Of a stretch of 38,194 nucleotides of DNA, positions 31,804-38,194 are shown one piece after another. Source of the DNA: Tychonema litorale BBK16 (GTDB taxonomy: Bacteria > Cyanobacteriota > Cyanobacteriia > Cyanobacteriales > Microcoleaceae). Both the position numbers and the translations under genes were made by a program. The notes under the pieces are model-generated. The model was given only the letters and a program-made list of their open reading frames with translations. It made no database searches and had not been told where the DNA came from. The stretch lies in NCBI RefSeq assembly GCF_021648855.1, contig NZ_JAKJHX010000041.1, forward strand, positions 1-38,194, given 5' to 3'. Each line of letters opens with the position of its first letter. The first letter of the stretch is position 1.

Positions 31804-33303
31804 ATGGGTTCTATATTCGTTTCAGCCGGACATGGTGGCTTTGAGGGAAATCTGCGCGATCCAGGCGCGGTGGCTTTTGGGACAACCGAAGCCCAGGAAC
31901 TTATTCTAATTCGGGATTTATTGGTACCTGAATTGCGGCAGAGACGCATAGAAACTTTCTCTGTACCAGATACTCTCAGTTTAGTGCAAAGTATTGGTTG
32001 GATCAATGACCGATGCCGTGCGGGAGATGTCGCTGTAGAAATACACGCGGATGCTTTTTCAAATCCTCTGGTTCGGGGCGCAAGCGCATTTTATATTGGT
32101 AGCAACGCTAAGCGAAAAGCGGATGCTAATTTAGTTTTAAATGGCTACTTGCGACGTCTCCCAGGCATGGTCAATCGTGGCGCAAAAGCAGATACTGAAG
32201 CTGGTGTCGGTAGCCTTGCATTTTGTCGGCGCGTGGCTGTTCCTTCACTGTTGATAGAATTAGGTTTTTTGACTAATATCGATGATTTGCGAACATTTCA
32301 AACTCGCCGCCGTGATATGGCACTTGGACTCGCTGACGGACTTGAAGCTTGGTTAAAAAATACGGATTTGAAACCCTTAACACCTGCACCAACGCCAACG
32401 CCAACACCAGTACCAATACCAACGCCAACGCCAACGCCAACGCCAACGCCAACGCCAAAACCAACACCAACACCAATACCAACGCCAACGCCAATATCAA
32501 CACCAACACCAGCACCAGCACCAACGCCAACACCTCCACCTGTAACTTATGCGCTAATTAATATCAACATTAATGGTGCAGCACACGAGGAGAAAGGTAT
32601 TTTGGTGAACGGAAATGCTTTTGTTCCCTCAGAAGTTCTGGACATTTTTGATATCCTGCCTGCTGCGGTTGACAGACGGATTACCTATAAGGGTGTAGTA
32701 TTTGTACGGGCGATCGATTTGCGCGATCGCGATATTGCCATAGCCTGGGATCAGTCTACTATATCGGTATCTCTGCGATCGCGCCGTGATATCCTTGCAG
32801 GAGTTGGAAAAATCATGAATCGCAGTCAAATTACGGCCCAACAAATGACTGTTTTCCTGAATAAAAACAATAGCAAAGCCCTGACACAATTTTCCAATTT
32901 ACCTCAAATTTACCTACAAGAAGCCGCTGCCGAAAGTGTCAACCACGACTTAGCTTTTTGTCAAATGTGCTTGGAAACAAATTTTCTAAATTTTGGTGGT
33001 TCTGTCAAACCCGAACAATTTAACTTTGCCGACATGGGAGTAATTAGCACCACAAGTGCTGGCCTCTCATTTCCCGATGCCCGCACAGGAGTGAGAGCGC
33101 ACATTCAGCATCTGAAAGCCTACGGTAGCACAGAACCAATTAACCAACCTTTAGTTAAAGAAAACGTGCGTTTTAAGTTTGTCAAACGTGGTGTCGCGCC
33201 GACAGTTAATGAATTGGTTGGACGCTGGAATTCCGACTCTCAATACGCACAAAAAATCTTGAATATAATCCGGTTGTTGTATGAAAATGCAGGTTTGTTA
33301 TAG
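31804..33303 (+). CDS. Two-domain peptidoglycan hydrolase: amidase_3 plus glucosaminidase
   Basis: A 499-residue cell-wall enzyme. Residues 1-185 form an amidase_3 domain with zinc ligands H10 (SAGHGG), E32, H81 (EIHADAF) and the catalytic E152 (LIELGF). A (T/A/P)-rich linker spans about 191-248. A strand-rich stalk-like domain follows (about 249-325), then an endo-beta-N-acetylglucosaminidase-like domain (about 330-499) with [20 protein letters not shown] carrying the likely catalytic glutamate. It should cut both the amide bond to the stem peptide and the glycan. No signal peptide is present (it starts [10 protein letters not shown]), so export would need another route or another start; no plausible in-frame upstream signal is visible. 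Neighbours are unrelated. Confidence 0.85.
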   Translation: MGSIFVSAGHGGFEGNLRDPGAVAFGTTEAQELILIRDLLVPELRQRRIETFSVPDTLSLVQSIGWINDRCRAGDVAVEIHADAFSNPLVRGASAFYIGSNAKRKADANLVLNGYLRRLPGMVNRGAKADTEAGVGSLAFCRRVAVPSLLIELGFLTNIDDLRTFQTRRRDMALGLADGLEAWLKNTDLKPLTPAPTPTPTPVPIPTPTPTPTPTPTPKPTPTPIPTPTPISTPTPAPAPTPTPPPVTYALINININGAAHEEKGILVNGNAFVPSEVLDIFDILPAAVDRRITYKGVVFVRAIDLRDRDIAIAWDQSTISVSLRSRRDILAGVGKIMNRSQITAQQMTVFLNKNNSKALTQFSNLPQIYLQEAAAESVNHDLAFCQMCLETNFLNFGGSVKPEQFNFADMGVISTTSAGLSFPDARTGVRAHIQHLKAYGSTEPINQPLVKENVRFKFVKRGVAPTVNELVGRWNSDSQYAQKILNIIRLLYENAGLL

Positions 33304-33394
33304 CTGATATCAATTCCGGCTGCGCCGGAATGATATAGAGGACACGGCAGTGCCGTGTCCCTACCTTGATTTATTGTAGGGACATGGTACTGCC
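33304..33394. repeat. Nested palindromic repeat with its right arm replaced
   Basis: Left flank GATATCAATTCCGGCTGCGCCGGAATGATATAGAGG, left arm GACACGGCAGTGCCGTGTCCCTAC, then GTAGGGACATGGTACTGCC, after which the sequence becomes a 7-bp tandem array (33391-33439). It begins directly at the amidase stop. The right flank of the element is missing. Confidence 0.85.
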
Positions 33395-33439
33395 CTATGC
33401 CCTATGCCCAATTCCTAATTGCCAATTACCAATTCCCAA
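33391..33439. repeat. 7-bp tandem repeat (TGCCCTA/TTCCTAA/TTGCCAA)
   Basis: Seven heptamers: TGCCCTA, TGCCCTA, TGCCCAA, TTCCTAA, TTGCCAA, TTACCAA, TTCCCAA. The array overlaps the end of the response-regulator gene on the minus strand and supplies its last codons (VGNW-stop). Confidence 0.85.
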
Positions 33440-34166
33440 CTAAATGATGTTCCATAGCAAAACGAACCAGTTCTGCACGGTTACTACTGTCAGTTTTTCT
33501 GAACAAGCTACTGACGTGCTTTTCCACAGTTCGATGACTGAGATGGAGCTGCTTGCCGATTTCAATATTAGAAAGACCTTCTGTAAGTAAATTCAGCACT
33601 TCTCGCTCTCGCTGAGTCAACATCGGAGAACTTGGACCCATAAAAGCCCGTGAAGCAGAGCTATCCCCTAGGGAATCGGGCATTTCTGACTTTTGAGTTG
33701 AAAAATCCAATTCACCATTGCCCTTGACTCTGTTTTGTCCCTCTGTTGGCATCTGTTCTGGTTCAGGGGAACGAGACGGTGCCTGGGCAATCAGAGCATA
33801 TCGATCGAGCAAAGAGCGAATTACCACCCCCAATTCACTAAGTTCAAAAGGCTTGGCCAGAAAATTGTCGCATCCCATCTGATAGCCTCGAATCCGTTCC
33901 TCCGTGCTCGTCCGTTCCGTCAGGAAAATCACCGGCAGTAGCCGGAAAGCCGGACGAGTCCGAACTCGCCTCACAAGTTCGTAGCCGTCCATTTCCGGCA
34001 TTGTGATGTCGGTAACAATCAAGTGCGGCTGAAATTCCTCTACCAAGCCGAGAGCTTCTTTGCCGTTTTCAGCAGCGATTACCGAATAACCCAAAATTTC
34101 CAGGTAATCGTTAATCGACAAGCGAGTCGCAAAATCATCGTCAGCAACCAGAATTGTCAAAGGCAT
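33426..34166 (-). CDS. NarL/LuxR-type response regulator (Ycf29/Rre1-like)
   Basis: A 246-residue two-domain regulator. Receiver domain: acidic pair D10-D11, phospho-acceptor D53 (VTDITMPEMDG), T83 and K105 (FLAKPFE). The C-terminal LuxR-type HTH (about 180-246) reads LTQREREVLNLLTEGLSNIEIGKQLHLSHRTVEKHVSSLFRK. A Ser/Pro/Gln-rich linker joins them. Receiver segments (GYELVRRVR, FLTERTSTEERIRGYQMGCD) recall Rre1/Ycf29, a stress-linked cyanobacterial and plastid regulator; this assignment is tentative. No histidine kinase gene lies nearby. The last four residues and stop derive from a 7-bp repeat array, so the ancestral C-terminus may have differed. Confidence 0.88.
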   Translation of the reverse strand: MPLTILVADDDFATRLSINDYLEILGYSVIAAENGKEALGLVEEFQPHLIVTDITMPEMDGYELVRRVRTRPAFRLLPVIFLTERTSTEERIRGYQMGCDNFLAKPFELSELGVVIRSLLDRYALIAQAPSRSPEPEQMPTEGQNRVKGNGELDFSTQKSEMPDSLGDSSASRAFMGPSSPMLTQREREVLNLLTEGLSNIEIGKQLHLSHRTVEKHVSSLFRKTDSSNRAELVRFAMEHHLVGNW

Positions 34167-34238
34167 GGGGGAGAACTAAAAGTTAAACATTAAAAATTAA
34201 AAATGACCAATCTCACTCTCAATTTTTAATTCTACTGG

Positions 34239-35831
34239 CTAACTTCCTTTATAGCTTGTCGTTAAAGTAGACGGCTGTCCAAAATTACCTTCTAAGACCA
34301 CATTTCGGCCGTTAGCAGCCAAATGCCGTAGAATTTTGTAAATAACCTCTATTTGGTCTGGCATTCCGGCTTTTTTGGCAATTTCTGCTACAGACAGAGG
34401 AGTTGCAGCGTCTTTGATAACTTGCAGTACCTGTTTTTGCAAATCCAACACAGCAGCAGCAGCTTTTTTGCCTGCTTCCACGCCCGGTTGGTGATAGGCA
34501 TTGACATTTACCAAGGAACCGTAAAAACCTACTGCCCTTTCGTAGAGAGCAATTAATGCTCCTACTGTTCGAGGATTTACTTGCGGTATTGTCAGAGTGA
34601 TCGAATCTCGTTGCTTTTCATACAAAGCTTGTCGGGTTCCCTGCAACAAACCCGACAAATAATCTCCTGAAGTCACGCCGGTTTCGACTTCAACAGAAAC
34701 GCCTTGCCGGTCTTCTAAAACTTCGATAAATGTTAAGAAGAAATTGGACACGCCTTCTCGCAATTGTTGGACGTAGGCGTGTTGGTCGGTGCTGCCTTTG
34801 TTGCCGTAGACTGATATTCCTTGGTAAACTATGTTGCCGTCTAAATCTTGTTCTTTGCCGATCGACTCCATGACTAATTGCTGCAAATAGCGGCTGAACA
34901 ATAGCAGTGAATCTTTGTACGGCAAAACTACCATATCTTTTTCGCCACGTCCGTTGCAGGCAAAGTACCAAGACATTGCTAACAGGGCGGCGGGATTGTG
35001 TTTGATTTCAGGGTTTCTGGTAGCTTCGTCCATGACTTTAGCACCGTCGAGCATTGCTTGAATGTCGATGCCTTGCAAAGCTGCTGGCAAAAGTCCGACT
35101 GTTGAGAGTTCCGAAGTGCGTCCCCCCACCCAATCTGCCATTGAGAAGGTGGTGATCCAGCCTTCGGATTTGGCTAATTTGTCTAGTTGGCTGTCAACTC
35201 CGGTGATGGCAATTGCTTGTTTGGCAAAGTCGAGTTTTTGGGCAGCGAAGGCTTTCTTGACTTCAATCATGCCGTTGCGGGGTTCAGGGGTGCCGCCGGA
35301 TTTTGAGATCGTAATTACTAGGGTGCTGGCGAGTTTGTCTTTGATTTTGTTGAGGGTGCGATCGATCCCAGCAGGATCTGTGTTGTCAATGAAATGTATT
35401 GCTAGGGGCGGAATGTCTGGGGATAAAGCTTCGGAGACAAATTGGGGGCCGAGGGCGGAACCACCAATACCGATCGAGATAATATCGGTAAATTGAGGAG
35501 CGAATGGTGGTTTGATATCGCGACTTTGAACTTTCTTGACAAATAGTTCGACTTGTGCTATGTCTTCGACAATTTCTTGTTTGAGTTCTGAGGTAGGGGC
35601 GATATCTGGGTTTCGCAGCCAGTAGTGGCCTACCATGCGGTTTTCGTCTGGATTCGCGATCGCCCCTGCTTCTAAAGCTGCCATGTCTTTGAAAGCTTTG
35701 TCAAACTTGGGTTTCATTGTAGTGTAGAGCGCATCGTCGAAACTCATGCGGCTGATATCGAGGTAAAGCCCCAATCCAGGGTGATAGTAAAGCCAGTCTT
35801 GGTAGCGTTGCCAGAGTGCTGTGGCATCCAT
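34239..35831 (-). CDS. pgi: Glucose-6-phosphate isomerase
   Basis: A 530-residue enzyme interconverting glucose-6-phosphate and fructose-6-phosphate in glycolysis, gluconeogenesis and the oxidative pentose route. Motifs: [15 protein letters not shown] and [14 protein letters not shown] for phosphate/sugar binding, [19 protein letters not shown], and the later [12 protein letters not shown] that holds catalytic residues. The frame is intact and the length is normal for cyanobacterial Pgi. It lies about 70 bases from the response-regulator start on the same strand; co-transcription is possible but not shown. Confidence 0.96.
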   Translation of the reverse strand: MDATALWQRYQDWLYYHPGLGLYLDISRMSFDDALYTTMKPKFDKAFKDMAALEAGAIANPDENRMVGHYWLRNPDIAPTSELKQEIVEDIAQVELFVKKVQSRDIKPPFAPQFTDIISIGIGGSALGPQFVSEALSPDIPPLAIHFIDNTDPAGIDRTLNKIKDKLASTLVITISKSGGTPEPRNGMIEVKKAFAAQKLDFAKQAIAITGVDSQLDKLAKSEGWITTFSMADWVGGRTSELSTVGLLPAALQGIDIQAMLDGAKVMDEATRNPEIKHNPAALLAMSWYFACNGRGEKDMVVLPYKDSLLLFSRYLQQLVMESIGKEQDLDGNIVYQGISVYGNKGSTDQHAYVQQLREGVSNFFLTFIEVLEDRQGVSVEVETGVTSGDYLSGLLQGTRQALYEKQRDSITLTIPQVNPRTVGALIALYERAVGFYGSLVNVNAYHQPGVEAGKKAAAAVLDLQKQVLQVIKDAATPLSVAEIAKKAGMPDQIEVIYKILRHLAANGRNVVLEGNFGQPSTLTTSYKGS

Positions 35832-35918
35832 AGGAATTCTCTACAATTTTTATAATGTTCGATCGGCATCATCGGGAATCCACCAATTGTAGTTTAAAAC
35901 TTACCGAAGAACACCTTT

Positions 35919-36056
35919 CTTAAGAACAGGCAAGATGCCTGTTCCACAAAGAGTTAGTTTTCTTGTGGGGAGTAGGGGTTGGGCATCCTGCCCGCCCTCA
36001 AATCTTAAGAACAGGCTGTCCGGCCTGTTCCACAAAGAGTTAGTTTTCTTGTGGGG
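35919..36056. repeat. Two direct copies of a palindromic repeat upstream of pgi and dus
   Basis: 35919-35970 and 36004-36056 both read CTTAAGAACAGGC...GCCTGTTCCACAAAG, then AGTTAGTTTTCTTGTGGGG. Each starts with a GAACAGGC-loop-GCCTGTTC hairpin, and CCACAA pairs with TTGTGG to form a second hairpin. They lie in the 308-base gap between divergent pgi and dus starts, which otherwise shows no gene. Confidence 0.85.
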
Positions 36057-36139
36057 CTTGTATTCATTTTTTACTTTTTAAAGTATAAATACTGAATGTT
36101 GTAGAATATACAGATATTAGAATTTAATTGCGATCGACT

Positions 36140-37153
36140 ATGCTTACTCTATCTCCCGAATTAAAAGAAAGATTAGCAACTCCGCTAAAAATCGGCGACT
36201 TTGAAGTTAAAAGCCGCGTGCTGCAATCGCCATTATCCGGCGTTACAGATTTGGTATTTCGCCGCCTAGTGCGTCGCTACGCACCAGATTCAATGATGTA
36301 CACCGAAATGGTGAATGCTACGGGTTTGCACTACGTCAAGCAACTGCCGAGAATTATGGAAATTGACCCAAACGAACGCCCGATTAGTATTCAATTGTTT
36401 GACTGTCGCCCGGAATTTTTGGCAGAAGCGGCACAGAAAGCGGTGGCAGAAGGGGCGGATACAATTGATATTAATATGGGTTGTCCAGTTAACAAAATAA
36501 CTAAAAATGGTGGCGGTTCTTCGCTACTACGATCGCCCGAAACTGCCGAAGCAATTGTGCGCGCCGTTGTAGAATCTGTAGATGTTCCTGTGACTGTCAA
36601 AACTCGCATCGGTTGGACAGACAAAGAAATTAATATTTTGGAATTTGCGAAACGGATGGAAGATGCGGGCGCAAAAATGATTACTGTCCATGGTCGGACT
36701 CGATCGCAAGGTTACAACGGTCAGGCAAAATGGGAATGGATTCGCCGTGTTAAGGAAGTTTTATCGATTCCTGTAATCGCCAACGGAGACATTTTTTCAG
36801 TTGAGGCGGCAATGCGGTGTCTCGAAGAAACGGGCGCGGATGGAGTGATGTGTTCGCGAGGAACTTTGGGTTATCCTTTCTTGGTGGGAGAAGTCGATCA
36901 TTTCATCAAAACAGGTATAGAAAAGATAATTCCGACACCAATTGAAAAGCTCGAATGTGCTAAGGAGCATCTGCGGGCTTTGTGGGAATATAAGGGTGAG
37001 AGCGGTGTGTCTCAAGCGCGTAAGCACTTGACCTGGTATGCTAAGGGTTTCCCCGGTGCTGCGGAATTGCGGGGCTTGTTGGCGGTGGTAGAAACGGTTG
37101 AACAAGGTTGCGATTCGATCGATCGCGCGATCGAGCAATTAGTCGCAAGTTGA
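36140..37153 (+). CDS. dusB: tRNA-dihydrouridine synthase (DusB-like)
   Basis: A 337-residue FMN enzyme that reduces uridine to dihydrouridine in tRNA D-loops. Features: LQSPLSGVTDLVFRRLVRR at the start (A/S-P-M/L-x-G-V-T-D), TEMVNATGL, IQLFDCRPEF, INMGCPVNKITKNGGGSSLL with the catalytic Cys (NMGCP), and VTVHGRTRSQGYNG. The open frame begins at TTG 36128 (RST added); the ATG at 36140 is the better start. It lies 45 bases upstream of argF on the same strand and may be co-transcribed with it. Subfamily (DusA/B/C) is inferred from overall resemblance. Confidence 0.93.
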   Translation: MLTLSPELKERLATPLKIGDFEVKSRVLQSPLSGVTDLVFRRLVRRYAPDSMMYTEMVNATGLHYVKQLPRIMEIDPNERPISIQLFDCRPEFLAEAAQKAVAEGADTIDINMGCPVNKITKNGGGSSLLRSPETAEAIVRAVVESVDVPVTVKTRIGWTDKEINILEFAKRMEDAGAKMITVHGRTRSQGYNGQAKWEWIRRVKEVLSIPVIANGDIFSVEAAMRCLEETGADGVMCSRGTLGYPFLVGEVDHFIKTGIEKIIPTPIEKLECAKEHLRALWEYKGESGVSQARKHLTWYAKGFPGAAELRGLLAVVETVEQGCDSIDRAIEQLVAS

Positions 37154-37198
37154 AATAAACTTAGATATTGCACCATTGTTAATTTGTGTGGGGAAAGC

Positions 37199-38119
37199 AT
37201 GGATTCATTAAAAGGACGAGATTTATTAAGTCTGGCAGATTTAACTATTGACGAATTAAATTATTTACTGGATTTAGCAGCCAGTTTAAAATCGGGCATG
37301 GTCAAGCTGAAACGTCCTAAAGTTCTCGGCTTGTTATTTTCCAAAGCTTCGACACGGACGCGGGTAAGTTTCACAGTGGCAATGTATAAATTGGGAGGGC
37401 AAGTTGTTGACCTCAATCCCAACGTTACTCAAGTCAGCCGCGGCGAACCTTTGGTCGATACAGCCAGAGTTTTAGACAGATATTTAGATGTTTTGGCAAT
37501 TCGGACTTTTGAACAAAAAGACTTAGTAACCTTTGCTAATTACGCAAAAATTCCTGTGATTAATGCCCTAACAGATGACGAACATCCCTGTCAAGTATTA
37601 GCAGATTTAATGACAGTCAAAGAATGTTTCGGCAAGTTAGAAGGAGTGACTTTAACTTATTTAGGCGATGGCAATAATATGGCTAATTCGCTGATGTTAG
37701 GTTGTGCAATGATGGGGATGAATGTGAGAATTGCTTGTCCTCAAGATTTTCTACCAAATCCTGAGATTGTGGAAAAAGCCAAGGCAATTGCTAACGGCAA
37801 AACAGAAGTTACTGTGACAGTTGATGCTAAAGCCGCTGTCAAGAATGCTCAAGTAATTTATACCGATGTTTGGGCGAGTATGGGACAAGAAGAGGAAGCG
37901 AAAACCAGGATTCCTTTGTTTGAGCCTTATCAGGTAAATGAAGAGTTAGTGGAGCTAGCAGATCGCAATGCAATTGTATTACACTGTTTGCCAGCGCATC
38001 GAGATGAAGAGATTACAGATGCGGTAATTGAAGGCAGTAAATCGCGCGTTTGGGATCAAGCAGAAAATCGGATGCACGTTCAGCAAGCTTTGTTAGCTGG
38101 CATTCTCGAAAGCGATTAA
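37199..38119 (+). CDS. argF: Ornithine carbamoyltransferase
   Basis: A 306-residue enzyme combining carbamoyl phosphate and ornithine to citrulline in arginine synthesis. Motifs: FSKASTRTRVSF (STRT carbamoyl phosphate loop), DDEHPCQVLADL (HPxQ), YLGDGNNMANSLML (ornithine-binding), and HCLPAHRDEEI (catalytic Cys-Leu-Pro). Aspartate carbamoyltransferase is excluded by the HCLP and GDGNN motifs. The frame extends to TTG 37184, but ATG 37199 is preferred, preceded by a GGGGAAA ribosome-binding region. It follows dus by 45 bases and is itself followed within 4 bases by a nested repeat. Confidence 0.96.
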   Translation: MDSLKGRDLLSLADLTIDELNYLLDLAASLKSGMVKLKRPKVLGLLFSKASTRTRVSFTVAMYKLGGQVVDLNPNVTQVSRGEPLVDTARVLDRYLDVLAIRTFEQKDLVTFANYAKIPVINALTDDEHPCQVLADLMTVKECFGKLEGVTLTYLGDGNNMANSLMLGCAMMGMNVRIACPQDFLPNPEIVEKAKAIANGKTEVTVTVDAKAAVKNAQVIYTDVWASMGQEEEAKTRIPLFEPYQVNEELVELADRNAIVLHCLPAHRDEEITDAVIEGSKSRVWDQAENRMHVQQALLAGILESD

Positions 38120-38122
38120 GAA

Positions 38123-38194
38123 GCGCCGGAATGATATAGAGGACACGGCAGTGCCGTTTCCCTACAATTAATCTGGGTAGGGAAACGGCACTGC
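38123..38194. repeat. Nested palindromic dispersed repeat, cut by the right window edge
   Basis: Left flank GCCGGAATGATATAGAGG, then GACACGGCAGTGCCGTTTCCCTAC, an AT spacer, and GTAGGGAAACGGCACTGC at the end. It begins 4 bases after the argF stop. The copy has the same form as the start of the window (1-66). Confidence 0.85.

Noticed and set aside
32273..32561. Open frames over the (TP)n linker of the autolysin on both strands
   Set aside because: The low-complexity triplet repeat gives stop-free runs in several frames; only the autolysin frame has domains on both sides.

Overview
The window is cyanobacterial DNA, most likely from a filamentous, non-unicellular member of the Oscillatoriales (Microcoleus/Oscillatoria-like). 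The evidence is the frequent HIP1-type octamer GCGATCGC and its GCGATCG/CGATCGC variants, the photosynthetic genes petN (cytochrome b6f) and gap2-type GAPDH, the filament-integrity operon fraC-fraD-fraE, and the abundance of 7-bp tandem repeats and palindromic dispersed repeats. The species assignment is inference. Gene content is mostly housekeeping; there is no prophage, CRISPR array or intact transposase.

Layout. 1-800: a repeat copy cut by the window edge, then a MazF/PemK-type toxin with its antitoxin. 865-6206: an SbcC-like ATPase carrying an in-frame palindromic repeat insertion, and a CHASE-domain class III adenylate cyclase. 6211-8682 (mostly minus strand): YebC regulator, histidine phosphatase, methyltransferase. 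8894-13088: Wza-like polysaccharide export protein, an unknown protein, LarE, and a Uma2-type nuclease. 13213-15869 (minus): fraE, fraD, fraC, divergent from a tandemly duplicated CobO/BtuR-like P-loop protein (15982-17115). 17327-21543: an RTX-like calcium-binding repeat protein, a broken DUF6883 plus DUF4926 pair, and a GT4 glycosyltransferase. 21747-21836: petN. 21949-25585 (minus): murC, murB, ybaB and a low-molecular-weight tyrosine phosphatase. 25968-28924: nadD, gap2 and a GDP-mannose dehydratase-like gene. 29052-30412: tatC, a quinone-oxidoreductase remnant and a small IS200/IS605-like (TnpB/omega-RNA type) deletion derivative. 30540-33303: a DJ-1/PfpI protein with a C-terminal ferritin-like region, and a two-domain autolysin. 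33426-38119: LuxR-type response regulator and pgi on the minus strand, then dus and argF on the plus strand.

Themes. Several genes concern the envelope and filament: murB/murC, the autolysin, the Fra proteins that build cell-cell septal junctions, the Wza-like exporter with a glycosyltransferase and a nucleotide-sugar enzyme, and the RTX-like surface protein. Central carbon metabolism is represented by gap2 and pgi, and cofactor metabolism by nadD, the CobO-like protein and LarE.

The most notable non-genic content is repeats. One family of nested palindromes (core GACGGCAGTGCCGTC with GTAGGGA...TCCCTAC arms) occurs about nine times, usually within about 15 bases after a stop codon, and both window ends lie inside copies. 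A second class is 7-bp tandem repeats, which also supply the apparent start or stop regions of several genes (TatC, the response regulator, the phosphatase leader). No completely new gene system is evident. The best candidates for follow-up are the repeat family, the in-frame repeat in sbcC, and the small TnpB-type remnants with omega-RNA-like hairpins.
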